DNA of 64,000 nt from Methylobacterium sp. Leaf108 (GCF_001423265.1 NZ_LMND01000031.1:1797-65796); one strand, 5' to 3'; positions 1 to 8,728 are shown, numbered from the stretch's first letter. Made by a program: numbers and translations. The notes: a model not told the origin generated them from the letters alone.

Positions 1-1
1 G

Positions 2-76
2 AAAATGCTCAAGCGGACGATGTACGGACGCGCAGGCTTCCCCCTGCTCCGACGACGTGTCCTCCTCACTGCGTAA
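2..76 (+). mobile_element. ISL3-family transposase, C-terminal fragment (cut by window edge)
   Basis: The second forward frame from base 2 stays open to a TAA at 74-76 and encodes 24 residues ending KMLKRTMYGRAGF followed by PLLRRRVLLTA. The pattern LK-x-LKRxMYGRA-x-F-x-LLRxRVL is the characteristic C-terminus of ISL3-family transposases as I know the family. The rest of the gene lies left of the window, so its integrity cannot be judged. No neighbouring gene shares this strand and frame. Recognition rests on a short motif only, hence moderate confidence. Confidence 0.68.
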
Positions 77-99
77 TCCACGCAAACTGCGGGAGAACC
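77..99. repeat. candidate terminal inverted repeat of the ISL3-type element
   Basis: Directly after the transposase stop lies a stretch that, read on the minus strand, begins GGTTCTCCCGCAGTTTGCG. ISL3 elements end close behind the transposase gene with G-rich termini of this sort. The matching left end is outside the window, and the 8-bp duplication expected from ISL3 insertion (candidate copy 100-107) cannot be checked. Confidence 0.4.
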
Positions 100-219
100 G
101 TTTTCACGGACACATCGAAATTGAACCGCCCGTGCCGACCTCTCCGACACTCGACCCGCTTCGACCCGATCGCAGACAGGCCCCGCGGGCGACCCTCAAG
201 TCCATAGAGGACGCGCCGT

Positions 220-2490
220 TCAGCGCCGAACCTTGTCGACCATGGCTTCGACGATGTTGCTGAAATCGTCACTCCAGGGCGTGCGTCGGTTGTCGGGGAT
301 GACCTTCGTCCAGTCGCCGCGCCGATGGAGAGCCTCCAGGTCACCGTCCGTGCGAGCCATCGCGACGACGACGCTCGGAGCGATGAAGGTGCTTTGGGAA
401 AACGTCCTGCGCGAGTCGTCCCGGACATAGGTCACCAATCCGCTGTCGGCAGCTGCGCGAGCGAGGATGTGACGCAACTCGAGATGGTGGTTGGAGATAT
501 GGATGACGATCACCCCATCCCGTTCGAGTTTCGAGACATAGAGGCCGAGCGCTTCGCGGGTCAGCAGGTGGCTCGGGATCGCGTCCGACGAGAACGCATC
601 GACCACGATCAGGGCGTTGGCCCCCGTCTGTTCCGCGAGGGTCAGCCGGGCATCGCCGACGACGATCCGGGCTTGCGGGGCACAGGAGCCGAGGAAGCGG
701 AACAGGGTCGGGTCACTCGCGATGCGGACGACCTCGGGATCGATCTCCAGGAAAGTCCACGCCTCGCCGGGGACCGCGTGGCAGGCGAGGCTGCCTGCCC
801 CCAGCCCCACCACCGTGACCGCTCCCAACGTGCCCCCGTGGCTGGCTCGCGATGCCGCGATGGCCGTGCCCATCGCGCCGTCCATTCCGTAGTAGGTCAC
901 CGGCTCCGGTCGGCCCAGAAACGGGGTTCCATCGTCGGAGGTCACCCGCATGGCGCCGTGCAGGGTCGTGCCATGGTTGAGCATCCGGAAGCGGCCGTCG
1001 CTCGACATGGACAGTTTGTGGATGCCGAAGAACGACCGGAACGCCGTGGTCTCGGACGCCGACCTCTGGAGATGGGCGGTGCTCACGGCGAGGGTCAGAC
1101 CGGCAAGAGCGACCACGAGCGGCTTGCGCCACTGGGCGATCATCAGAGCGATCAACGCCAGCAGGCCGAAGACGAGCGCCGAGGCTGGCAGCATCGAGAC
1201 GGTGACGGCAGACCCGGCCGCCAGGAGCGTGGCCGCCAGCACGATACGCCGCCAGCCGTCCCGCAGCGACGTCCGCGACAGTGCCGCCAGATCCGGCCTG
1301 CAGGCGAGCGCCACCACGAGGAGGATGGGATATTCCAGCACCGTGGAGAAGAGGCGCGGTGCGACGAGGGCGCAGAAGATGCCGCCCAGCATGCCGCCGA
1401 ACGACAGGCAGAGGTAGAACTCCGTCAGCCGCCCGGCCGCAGGCCGGCCTTGGTAGAGCGCCCCGTGACAGATCATGGCGTTGACGAAGAACAGGCCGAG
1501 ATGGAGTGCCAGCCCGACGAACAGGGACGTCGCGGAGATCATCGGAAACAGCGCCAACGCGGTCCCGATCACCTGCAGGCCGGACAGCACGAGTTGGGAC
1601 GGAGCCATCCGGTCGCGGAACGCCAGGACGAAGGTCAGCAGGAACAAGGCGAGCGGCACCACCCATAGGAGGGGCGCCGCCGCGACGTCGGTGGAGATAT
1701 GCGCCGTCACCGCCACCAGAAGCCCGGAGGGCACGAAGGCGAGGGCCACCCAGGCGAGGCGCTCGCGCCACAAAGCTCCTGCGTTCGCCGGCGTGGTCGC
1801 GAGCAAAGGTATCCGCGCGCTCCGGTCCGTGCCTGCGGCCATGCGCGTTGCCGTCGTGGCGCAGAGAGCGATGACGGCCGCCAGGCCCGCGAAGCCGAAG
1901 GTCCAGGCTCGGCTCTGATCCTGCAGGGAAACGAACGGTTCGACCGCAAGCGGATATGCGATCAGGGCCAGGAACGAGCCGATGTTCGACGCGCCATACA
2001 GGAAGTAGGGGTCTTCGGCCTGCGGATGGCCCGACCGGGCGAACCAGGCCTGCAGGAGTGGTCCGTTGGCCGAAAGCGCGAAGAACGGCAGTCCCACGGA
2101 GGCCAGGAACAGGCCCAGGAGCCAAACGGCCTCTCCGTCTGCCGGCGGCTTTCCCCATCCGGCAGCCAATTGAATGGGCAGTGCCGCAAACGCGCCGACC
2201 ATCACGAGGACATGGACCGCGGCGGCGATCCGTAGGGGACAGTACCGGACGAGGGCGTGCGCATAGGCGTACCCGAGGAGCAGCAGCGCCTGGAACACCA
2301 CCATCGCGACGGACCACACCGACGGCGAGCCACCGAGGACGGGCAGCACCATCTTCGTGAACATCGGCTGGATGCCGAACAGCAGCAAGGCCGAGAGAAA
2401 GATCGTCGCTGTGTAGAGGCCGAGGAACGCGGCGAGGCGGGCCGAGGGGCCGGATCGGACGGGCCCAGCCTTAACCGTCAGCGTCGTCAT
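220..2490 (-). CDS. polytopic membrane protein fused to a spermidine-synthase-like domain
   Basis: 756 aa. The N-terminal two thirds consist of about 10-12 hydrophobic spans, beginning with an LLLFGIQPMFTKMVLPVLGG block typical of membrane-fused 'spermidine synthase' proteins. The C-terminal ~220 residues form a class I Rossmann domain: a nucleotide-binding segment VVGLGAGSLACH, an acidic FLEIDPEVV, then DARLTLAEQ and DAFSSDAIPSHLLT, the aminopropyltransferase signature region. The family transfers aminopropyl groups, but membrane-fused members are mostly uncharacterised, so substrate is unknown. The ATG at 2490 starts the protein directly before the first span; a longer upstream frame is rejected. 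Divergent from the methyltransferase at 2738, with 247 bp between them. Confidence 0.8.
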   Translation of the reverse strand: MTTLTVKAGPVRSGPSARLAAFLGLYTATIFLSALLLFGIQPMFTKMVLPVLGGSPSVWSVAMVVFQALLLLGYAYAHALVRYCPLRIAAAVHVLVMVGAFAALPIQLAAGWGKPPADGEAVWLLGLFLASVGLPFFALSANGPLLQAWFARSGHPQAEDPYFLYGASNIGSFLALIAYPLAVEPFVSLQDQSRAWTFGFAGLAAVIALCATTATRMAAGTDRSARIPLLATTPANAGALWRERLAWVALAFVPSGLLVAVTAHISTDVAAAPLLWVVPLALFLLTFVLAFRDRMAPSQLVLSGLQVIGTALALFPMISATSLFVGLALHLGLFFVNAMICHGALYQGRPAAGRLTEFYLCLSFGGMLGGIFCALVAPRLFSTVLEYPILLVVALACRPDLAALSRTSLRDGWRRIVLAATLLAAGSAVTVSMLPASALVFGLLALIALMIAQWRKPLVVALAGLTLAVSTAHLQRSASETTAFRSFFGIHKLSMSSDGRFRMLNHGTTLHGAMRVTSDDGTPFLGRPEPVTYYGMDGAMGTAIAASRASHGGTLGAVTVVGLGAGSLACHAVPGEAWTFLEIDPEVVRIASDPTLFRFLGSCAPQARIVVGDARLTLAEQTGANALIVVDAFSSDAIPSHLLTREALGLYVSKLERDGVIVIHISNHHLELRHILARAAADSGLVTYVRDDSRRTFSQSTFIAPSVVVAMARTDGDLEALHRRGDWTKVIPDNRRTPWSDDFSNIVEAMVDKVRR

Positions 2491-2737
2491 CGGCCAAATT
2501 CGCTCCGTCCTCCCGCCCTCGATTACCGAGCCGCCGTTAAATCTTGGTGTCGCGCTCGCGACGCGAGCGGAAGTCGGGAGACACGCATCCCGAGAACCGC
2601 TCCGGTCCGCATCGGGTCGGGGGTCGCGGTCAGGGGCGCGTTCCTTCGCACGTCGTCGCGCCGGACGGCGTTGACACCCCTGGGAGGGCCATCCACCCTC
2701 GGCCGTGTCCGGACCGCCTCGCAGGTGACGATCGACG

Positions 2738-4177
2738 ATGACCGCATATGACTTCGATGGTCTCAGGACGATCCACAACCACGAATTCCTGGACGATGCG
2801 GACTTCAAGGGCGCTTACGCCCGCGGGGTCCAGGCGGCGGGACAGGACTACAAGTGGTACTGGCGGGTCCACATCGGCCTGTGGGCCGCGCGCCACGCGT
2901 CGAACCTCCAGGGTGATTTCGTCGAATGCGGCGTGAACCGCGGGTTCCTCAGCTCCGCCATCATGCAGATGCTGGATTGGGACACGACCGGCCGCACGTT
3001 CTACCTGATGGACACGTTCACCGGCGTCGATCCGCGCTATGTCTCCGACGAAGAACGGAGGAGCGGCGTCCTGGAGCGCACCCAGCGCGAGCGCGACGCG
3101 GGATTTCTCGTCACCGGATCGCAACTCGCGCATGCGAATTTCGCAGATTGGCGAAACGTCAGGATCATCGAGGGCGCCATACCCGAAACGCTGCCCCAGG
3201 CGACGCCGGAGACGATCGCCTTCATCCACATCGACATGAATTGCTCGCCTCCCGAAGTCGCCGCCCTCGAATACTTCTGGGACAGGATCGTACCCGGAGC
3301 GCCGATCCTCCTCGATGATTACGCGTACTACGGCTATCGCACCCAGAAGATCGCGATGGATGCCTTCGCGGCCGCCAAGAACATCACCATCGCATCGCTG
3401 CCCACCGGTCAGGGCCTGATGATCAAGCCGGAGTCGGCCTCGCAGGTTGCGCCGCCGAGACGCCTGGAACGACCGTCGTCCAAGACAGACGCGCCCTGGT
3501 GCTTCGCCTGCGGCAGCGATCGCTTCCGGCCTGTCCGGCCCGTCCTGTGGGACGCGCTGATCGACGAGTGGCAGCTGTCGGAACACGAGACGCATTACGT
3601 CAATCGGCAGCAGGGCGAATGCTGCGCCGACTGCGGCGCGAACCTTCGGTCGATCGCGCTGGCCAAGGCGATCGTGGCGACCCTCGGCACGCAGGAGACA
3701 TTGAGGGAGTTCGTCGCCTCCAGGGCCGCCTCGCGCATCCGGATCCTGGAGCTCAACGAAGCGGGAGGATTGAGCCAATACCTTCGCAAGATGCCGGGCT
3801 ACACCTTCGGCGCCTATCCCGAGGTCGACATGCACGCCCTCCCTTACCCCGACGAAAGCTTCGATCTCGTCGTCCACTCGGACACGCTCGAGCACATCGA
3901 GAACCCGGCGCATGCGCTGCGGGAATGTGCCCGGGTCCTGAAGCCGGGCGGCGCGATCTGCTACACCGTGCCGGTCATCGTAGGCCGGCTGTCGCGGGGT
4001 CGAGCCGGTCTGCCCAAGAGCTATCACGGCAATCCGGCGGAGACGGGCGACGATTTCGTCGTCCACACCGAGTTCGGCGCCGATTTCTGGACCTTGCCGG
4101 TGGAAGCCGGCCTGTCGCGCGTGACCATCCACACCATCGGCTTCCCGGCGGCCACGGCGATCAGCGCGGCCCGCTAG
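2738..4177 (+). CDS. TylF-type methyltransferase fused to a zinc ribbon and a second methyltransferase-like domain
   Basis: 479 aa. Residues ~1-230 resemble TylF/macrocin O-methyltransferases: [10 protein letters not shown] (62-71) is the SAM loop, with an acidic IHIDMN near 164 and [10 protein letters not shown] (191-200) forming the metal/acceptor region. Residues 255-299 carry two CxxC pairs (C255/C258, C296/C299), a probable zinc ribbon. Residues ~330-479 resemble a class I methyltransferase: [17 protein letters not shown] and ARVLKPGG are recognisable, but motif I reads [10 protein letters not shown] and lacks the usual glycine-rich E/DxGxG. The second domain may therefore bind SAM poorly or be structural. 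Start preceded by a plausible GAGGTGA ribosome site. Substrate unknown; glycan or natural-product O-methylation is the family expectation. Confidence 0.78.
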   Translation: MTAYDFDGLRTIHNHEFLDDADFKGAYARGVQAAGQDYKWYWRVHIGLWAARHASNLQGDFVECGVNRGFLSSAIMQMLDWDTTGRTFYLMDTFTGVDPRYVSDEERRSGVLERTQRERDAGFLVTGSQLAHANFADWRNVRIIEGAIPETLPQATPETIAFIHIDMNCSPPEVAALEYFWDRIVPGAPILLDDYAYYGYRTQKIAMDAFAAAKNITIASLPTGQGLMIKPESASQVAPPRRLERPSSKTDAPWCFACGSDRFRPVRPVLWDALIDEWQLSEHETHYVNRQQGECCADCGANLRSIALAKAIVATLGTQETLREFVASRAASRIRILELNEAGGLSQYLRKMPGYTFGAYPEVDMHALPYPDESFDLVVHSDTLEHIENPAHALRECARVLKPGGAICYTVPVIVGRLSRGRAGLPKSYHGNPAETGDDFVVHTEFGADFWTLPVEAGLSRVTIHTIGFPAATAISAAR

Positions 4178-4602
4178 CGAGCCGCTCGCGGAGCACCGCC
4201 GCCGCCGACCCACCCCTGCGGGCATAACGAAGCGGCCGAAGCTCCGGCATCGGCGGGCGATCCACGCGCGGATGGAATGCGACGCGGATGTCCCGCAGCG
4301 GTCCACCGACGCCTGCGAAGCGACCGCGACCCGCCAGGTCGCGCGACGGCGACCCTTGCCGATAGCGCGCAGCGACCCTTGCCGATAACGCGCGGCGTGC
4401 TCCCGTAGAGCAACGAGTCCCAAAAGGAGATCTCTTAACTGACAATCCCATGATTTACGTAGTCTGCATCGATGGTTAATTTTACCTTCGTTTTCAATAG
4501 AGCTTGCGTCGGAGGCAACTTGATTGCTTCTGGTTCGTCAAGAGATGCGCCGATCAGCGCCGCAGTCTTGTCGTTATCGCGTTTCAGCTCGGGGATTCCA
4601 TC
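4178..4602. other. intergenic region with a direct repeat; no gene seen
   Basis: About 425 bp without a supported gene. The left part is GC-rich and contains a tandem direct repeat (4349-4393). From about 4430 the base composition becomes clearly more AT-rich than the surroundings, as expected for the promoter and leader of the exported protein starting at 4603. Short open frames here show no family resemblance. Confidence 0.5.
4349..4393. repeat. two-copy 22-bp tandem direct repeat
   Basis: Copy 1 (4349-4370) and copy 2 (4372-4393) both read GCGACCCTTGCCGATA followed by GCGCGC or ACGCGC. They differ at one base and are spaced by one base (period 23). They lie in non-coding DNA between 4178 and 4602. 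Function unknown. Confidence 0.75.
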
Positions 4603-5322
4603 ATGGCCGCGCCGGTCACTTCCATGTCGTCAGCCCTCGCCGCCCTGGTGGGCGCCGCCCTCGTCACGTCGGCGGCCCAGGCCGGATGCGCCGGCGCCGA
4701 ATGCTACCGGCACGTCTCGACCCCGCCGGTCTACGGCGCGGTCTCCGAACGGGTGCTCGTACGCCCGGCCGAGACCGTCTACCGCACCACCCCGCCGATC
4801 TACGAGACGGTGTCCGAGCAGGTGCTGGTGTCCGCTGGCGGGCGCGTCTGGCAGACCAGCCGCGACGCCTACGGCAGCCTCGTCGGTTGCTGGGTCGACG
4901 TGCCGCCGCAGTACACCACCCGCCACCGCCGGGTGCTGGTGCAACCGGCCCAATCTATCCCCGAGACCATCCCCGCCGAATACGCCAGCGTCCAGCGCCG
5001 CGTCCTCGTCGAGCCGGCGCGGGCCGGATGGGTGCCGGCCCCCGATGCCGGCGGCTTCGGTGCTCCGGCCTATGCGGGCATCGGCCCGGGCTACGGCGCG
5101 GGCTACGGCGGCCATCGCGCCGTCGGCTACCGCGGCGCGGAGTACGGACGCCCGCGCCACCGCGGCTACGGCCACCGGGGGGCCGGCTACGGCGCCTACG
5201 GTCCGCGGGCCGACCTCGGCGTCGGCTCCATTCCGGACGCGGTCGGCATGACCGGGGCGAGCTCGGCCGACGTCGGCGTCGCCCTCGGATTCTCCACCGG
5301 CAGCATCTACGACGGTTACTGA
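4603..5322 (+). CDS. exported protein with internal 'Y-x-V-S-E-R-V-L-V' repeats and a Gly/Tyr-rich tail
   Basis: 239 aa. A signal peptide is visible (hydrophobic core SALAALVGAALVTSAAQA, cleavage after AQA). The mature N-terminus holds about four copies of a ~30-35-residue unit with the pattern PPxYxxxxERVLVxPA: around PPVYGAVSERVLVRPA, PPIYETVSEQVLVSAG, PPQYTTRHRRVLVQPA and PAEYASVQRRVLVEPA. The C-terminal third is rich in Gly, Tyr, His and Arg. Such repeats occur in exported Hyphomicrobiales proteins of unknown role. The ATG at 4603 was chosen because it puts the signal peptide at the N-terminus; an upstream in-frame codon at 4504 would add 33 unlikely residues. A strong hairpin follows at 5347. 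Confidence 0.75.
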   Translation: MAAPVTSMSSALAALVGAALVTSAAQAGCAGAECYRHVSTPPVYGAVSERVLVRPAETVYRTTPPIYETVSEQVLVSAGGRVWQTSRDAYGSLVGCWVDVPPQYTTRHRRVLVQPAQSIPETIPAEYASVQRRVLVEPARAGWVPAPDAGGFGAPAYAGIGPGYGAGYGGHRAVGYRGAEYGRPRHRGYGHRGAGYGAYGPRADLGVGSIPDAVGMTGASSADVGVALGFSTGSIYDGY

Positions 5323-5346
5323 GCGTCCGTCCCGGCGCCTTCCTGC

Positions 5347-5368
5347 GCGGCCCCCGTCCGGGGGCCGC
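5347..5368 (+). terminator. rho-independent-like hairpin
   Basis: A perfect 9-bp stem GCGGCCCCC / GGGGGCCGC with a GTCC loop lies 25 bp after the exported protein gene and before acuI. Only a short T-poor run follows, as is common in high-GC genomes. Confidence 0.6.
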
Positions 5369-5422
5369 CTTGATTCAGCGGCGGTGCGCCACACCTCCCC
5401 GGGTGACAGGGAGGGACTTCGC

Positions 5423-6412
5423 ATGGGTCAGTTCAAGGCGTGGATCGTCGAGAAGGGCGAGGGCGGCCAGTCCCTGCGCTACGGCGACTTCCTCGATTCC
5501 GACCTGATGGAAGGCGACGTCACCGTCCGCGTCACCCATTCGACCCTGAACTACAAGGACGGTCTGGCGATGACCGGCCGCTCCCCGGTGGTGCGGCGCT
5601 TTCCCATGATCCCGGGCATCGATTTCTCCGGCATCGTCGAGACCTCGGAGCATCCCGAATACCGCCCCGGCGATGCGGTGGTGCTCACGGGCTGGGGGGT
5701 CGGCGAGACGCATCTGGGCGCCTATGCCGAGAAGGCGCGCGTCAAGGGCGACTGGCTGGTGCCGCTGCCCGAGGGCCTCACCCCCGCCCAGGCCATGGCG
5801 ATCGGTACGGCCGGCTACACCGCGATGCTGTGCCTGATGGCGATCGAGCGCCACGGGCTGACCCCCGCCGACGGTCCGGCGGTGGTGACCGGCGCCTCGG
5901 GCGGCGTCGGGTCGGTGGCGGTGGCGCTCCTCGCCCGCGCCGGTTGGCACGTGATCGCCTCGACCGGGCGGGTCGAAGCGGAATCGGCCTATCTCACCGG
6001 CCTCGGGGCGGCGCAGGTGATCGACCGCGCCGAACTCGCCGCGCCCGGCAAGCCGCTCGCCAAGGAGCGCTGGGCGGCGGCCGTCGATGCGGTCGGCTCG
6101 ACGACCCTGGCCAACGTCCTCGCGGCCACCAAGGCGGACGGGGCGGTGGCCGCCTGCGGGTTGGCGCAGGGGATGGACCTGCCGACTTCGGTAGCGCCGT
6201 TCATCCTGCGCGGGGTCTCGCTGCTGGGCATCAACAGCGTGACCACTCCCCAGCCCAAGCGCCGCGAGGCCTGGGCCCGCCTCGCCCGCGACCTCGACCT
6301 CGATACGCTCGCCAGCATGACGACGCAGGTGGCGCTGGCCGATGTCGGCGGCCTCGCCGAGGACATCCTGGCCGGACGCACCCGGGGGCGCACTCTCGTG
6401 ACCGTCGGCTAA
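5423..6412 (+). CDS. acuI: acrylyl-CoA reductase (NADPH), AcuI/YhdH family
   Basis: 329 aa medium-chain dehydrogenase/reductase without zinc ligands. It matches AcuI/YhdH: N-terminal MGQFKAWIVEKGEGG, a VRVTHSTLNYKDGLAMTG segment, the FPMIPGIDFSGIV core, and the NADPH-binding VVTGASGGVGSVAV. The family reduces acryloyl-CoA to propionyl-CoA, used in 3-hydroxypropionate/propionate routes and in detoxifying acrylate from DMSP. The ATG at 5423 has GGGAGGGA upstream; an earlier in-frame start would add 13 unconserved residues. It is followed 57 bp later by the Gre-like gene on the same strand. Confidence 0.9.
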   Translation: MGQFKAWIVEKGEGGQSLRYGDFLDSDLMEGDVTVRVTHSTLNYKDGLAMTGRSPVVRRFPMIPGIDFSGIVETSEHPEYRPGDAVVLTGWGVGETHLGAYAEKARVKGDWLVPLPEGLTPAQAMAIGTAGYTAMLCLMAIERHGLTPADGPAVVTGASGGVGSVAVALLARAGWHVIASTGRVEAESAYLTGLGAAQVIDRAELAAPGKPLAKERWAAAVDAVGSTTLANVLAATKADGAVAACGLAQGMDLPTSVAPFILRGVSLLGINSVTTPQPKRREAWARLARDLDLDTLASMTTQVALADVGGLAEDILAGRTRGRTLVTVG

Positions 6413-6469
6413 AGGGAAAAAGCGGGCGTTGCCGGGAACCGATCGTCGCGAGGGCGCATTGCTGGCCTC

Positions 6470-6931
6470 ATGAGCCAAGCATTCGTTCGAGAGCCGGAGG
6501 GCGGGGAAGCCTTCGAGGATCTCCCCGACCGCCCCATCTCCCCCCACACCAACTTCGTCACGCCCGAAGGCCTCGCGCAGATCGAGGCGGAGGTGGCCCG
6601 TCACCAAGCCGATTTCGCGGCGCTGGGTCCCGACGATAAGGCCGACACCGCCCGCATCACCCGCGACCTCCACTATTGGACGGCGCGGCTCGGCACCGCT
6701 GAACTCGTCGCGCCGACGCCGAGCGACGAGGTCCGCTTCGGTTCGCGCGTCGAGATCGAACGCGAGGACGGCACCAAGCAGAGCTACCGCATCGTCGGAG
6801 AGGACGAGGCCGACCCGGCGCAGGGCTCGATCGCCTACGTCTCGCCCATGGCCAAGGCGCTCACCGGCAAGACGGTGGGCGACACGGTCGAGGTCAACGG
6901 CCACGAGGTCGAGATCACCGCGGTCGGCTGA
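6470..6931 (+). CDS. GreA/GreB-family transcription factor paralogue
   Basis: 153 aa. The C-terminal half is a clear Gre FKBP-like domain (VRFGSRVEIE, YRIVGEDEADP, GSIAYVSPMAKALTG, GDTVEVNGHEVEI). The N-terminal half begins with LPDRPISPHTNFVTPEGL, typical of a Hyphomicrobiales Gre paralogue. The coiled-coil tip lacks the canonical acidic D-L-S-E-N-A-E-Y type sequence used for RNA cleavage stimulation and instead reads GPDDKADTARITRDL. It may bind RNA polymerase without stimulating cleavage. The 3' end overlaps the convergent LysR gene by 17 bp. Confidence 0.82.
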   Translation: MSQAFVREPEGGEAFEDLPDRPISPHTNFVTPEGLAQIEAEVARHQADFAALGPDDKADTARITRDLHYWTARLGTAELVAPTPSDEVRFGSRVEIEREDGTKQSYRIVGEDEADPAQGSIAYVSPMAKALTGKTVGDTVEVNGHEVEITAVG

Positions 6932-7814
6932 GGCCCTCGATGGCGAGCCTGAGGCCGACGAAGGCCTCGGCCATGAAGTCCATGAAGGCGCGCACCCTCC
7001 CGGCGTGCCTCAGGTCGGGGTGGGTGAGGAGCCAGAGACCGGCGGTCAGTTCCGGCACCGTCTCCGACAGGCGAATGAGCGTCGGGCTGGCATCCGCATC
7101 CCAACAGGGTAGGGGTCCGACGCCGATGCCGGCCTCGATCGCCTCGCGCAGGCCGAGCACCGTATTGATGCGCATGCCCAAGCGCCCGGACGTCGCCCGT
7201 CCGGCCAGGAACCGGGTGAACCGGCCGCCGGCCACCGCTTCGCTCGGACAGACCCACACGCATTCCGACAGCGGCGGCCAGATGCGGTCGGAGCGCCCGT
7301 AGACCGCCCATTGGATGGTGGCGAGGCGGCGTCCGACCAGGGTCGCCGGCGGCTCGTCGCTGGCGCGGATCGCCACGTCGGCGTCGCGTCGGGACAGGTT
7401 CAACGCCTCCTCCGACACGACGAGGTCGAGGCAGATCAGCGGATACCGTTCGGCGAAGCGACCGAGGAGCGGCATCAGGGTGTTGGCGACGAGACCCGCC
7501 GGGGCGGTGATCCGCAGTTCGCCCGCCGGCTCCAGGGAGCGTCCCGCAGATTCGCGCTGGAATCGTGCGACCTGCGCCTCCATCCGACCGGCCGCCTCGA
7601 TCATCGCGATGCCGGCCGGGGTCGCCACGTAGCCGCCCCGGTGGCGCTCGAACAGGCGGGTCCCGGTCTGCGCCTCGATGGCGGCGAGGCGGCGGAACGC
7701 GGTGGAATGGTTGATGCCCAGATCCTCGGCCGCCCGCGTCAGCCCGCCGCGATCGGCCACCGCCTTCACCAGGCGAAAATCGTCCCACGCCATTCCCGTG
7801 ATCGCCAACCCCAT
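6915..7814 (-). CDS. LysR-family transcriptional regulator
   Basis: 299 aa. Residues ~8-67 form the winged helix-turn-helix (WDDFRLVKAVADRGGLTRAA, NHSTAFRRLAAIEAQTGTRLF). The rest is the periplasmic-binding-protein-like effector domain of the type that begins GELRITAPAGLV. Two starts are plausible: ATG at 7814, with GGGGA about nine bases upstream (used here), and ATG at 7793, which gives MAWDDF. It is divergent from wrbA (158 bp apart), so wrbA is a candidate target. It converges on the Gre-like gene with a 17-bp overlap. Effector unknown. Confidence 0.88.
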   Translation of the reverse strand: MGLAITGMAWDDFRLVKAVADRGGLTRAAEDLGINHSTAFRRLAAIEAQTGTRLFERHRGGYVATPAGIAMIEAAGRMEAQVARFQRESAGRSLEPAGELRITAPAGLVANTLMPLLGRFAERYPLICLDLVVSEEALNLSRRDADVAIRASDEPPATLVGRRLATIQWAVYGRSDRIWPPLSECVWVCPSEAVAGGRFTRFLAGRATSGRLGMRINTVLGLREAIEAGIGVGPLPCWDADASPTLIRLSETVPELTAGLWLLTHPDLRHAGRVRAFMDFMAEAFVGLRLAIEGLSRPR

Positions 7815-7972
7815 GAGCCGTCATCCCCGTCAGCGGCGGCCGGTCTTGCACGCACGCAAACGAACCTTTGCAGGAGAGGGTATTTTCGCAAGGCCCGCAG
7901 CGGGCGATATCGGACCGTGGAAGAGGCCCGCGTCGTCGCGCGGCCTCGACGAGACGATGGACGGAGAGCGTG

Positions 7973-8572
7973 ATGGCGAAGGTTCTGGTGCTGTATTATT
8001 CGTCCTGGGGCCATGTCGAGCAGATGGCGCAGGCCGTGGCCGAGGGCGCACGCGAGGCGGGCGCCGAGGTCTCGGTGAAGCGCGTGCCCGAGTTGGTGCC
8101 CGAGGAGGTCGCCAAGCAGTTCCACTACAAGCTCGACCAGGCCGCGCCCATCGCCACCGTGGACGAACTGGCCGATTACGACGCGATCGTCTTCGGCACG
8201 CCGACCCGGTTCGGCAACATGGCCGCGCAGATGAAGCAGTTCCTCGACCAGACCGGCGGCCTCTGGGCCCAGGGCAAGCTCGTGGGCAAGGTCGGCTCGG
8301 TGTTCACCTCCACGGCGTCGCAGCACGGCGGCCAGGAGACGACGCTGACGAGCTTCCACACGGTGCTCCTGCACCACGGCATGGTCGTCGTCGGGCTGCC
8401 CTATGCGTTCCAGGGTCAGAACGGCGTCGAAGCCGTCAAGGGCGGTTCGCCCTACGGCGCCACCACGATCGCCGACGGCGACGGCTCGCGCCAGCCCAGC
8501 CCGGTCGAACTCGACGGCGCCCGCTTCCAGGGTCGCCACGTGGCCGGCATCGCGGCCAAGCTCGCGGGCTGA
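7973..8572 (+). CDS. wrbA: NAD(P)H:quinone oxidoreductase, WrbA type
   Basis: 199 aa, the usual WrbA length. Flavodoxin-like fold with the FMN-phosphate loop [14 protein letters not shown] near the N-terminus, [12 protein letters not shown] and [16 protein letters not shown] in the flavin site, and [20 protein letters not shown] near the C-terminus. WrbA reduces quinones by two electrons and protects against redox stress. The ATG at 7973 has a GGAGAG ribosome site. An upstream in-frame start would add 35 residues and is not supported. The LysR gene is divergent upstream; two hairpins follow the stop. Confidence 0.95.
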   Translation: MAKVLVLYYSSWGHVEQMAQAVAEGAREAGAEVSVKRVPELVPEEVAKQFHYKLDQAAPIATVDELADYDAIVFGTPTRFGNMAAQMKQFLDQTGGLWAQGKLVGKVGSVFTSTASQHGGQETTLTSFHTVLLHHGMVVVGLPYAFQGQNGVEAVKGGSPYGATTIADGDGSRQPSPVELDGARFQGRHVAGIAAKLAG

Positions 8573-8582
8573 CGGTCGAGGC

Positions 8583-8606
8583 GCCCGGCTTCGTTGGAAG
8601 CCGGGC
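8583..8606 (+). terminator. wrbA terminator hairpin
   Basis: GCCCGGCTTC-GTTG-GAAGCCGGGC forms a perfect 10-bp stem 11 bp after the wrbA stop, followed by an A-rich run. It could serve wrbA and the converging sua5/tsaC gene; on the minus strand the A run becomes a T tract. Confidence 0.65.
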
Positions 8607-8614
8607 AACAAAAA

Positions 8615-8636
8615 AGGCTCGGATTGCTCCGAGCCT
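8615..8636. terminator. second hairpin in the wrbA/tsaC convergent gap
   Basis: AGGCTCGGA-TTGC-TCCGAGCCT is a perfect 9-bp stem. On the minus strand it is followed by TTTTTTGTTGCCC, the classical orientation of a rho-independent terminator for the gene reading leftward from 9736. Confidence 0.65.
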
Positions 8637-8728
8637 GGAAGGAAGAAAGGCCATTGGGGGCTGAACTGGCCTTCGTGCAGGGATAACGGGCGAAGCCCGG
8701 AAGGGTTGCAACGCTCGCGGCAAAAATT

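Noticed and set aside
2491..2808. Upstream extension of the spermidine-synthase-like gene (106 more residues)
   Set aside because: The extra residues are Arg/Ser-rich, lack family resemblance, overlap the start of the divergent methyltransferase gene, and the ATG at 2490 starts right before the first membrane span.
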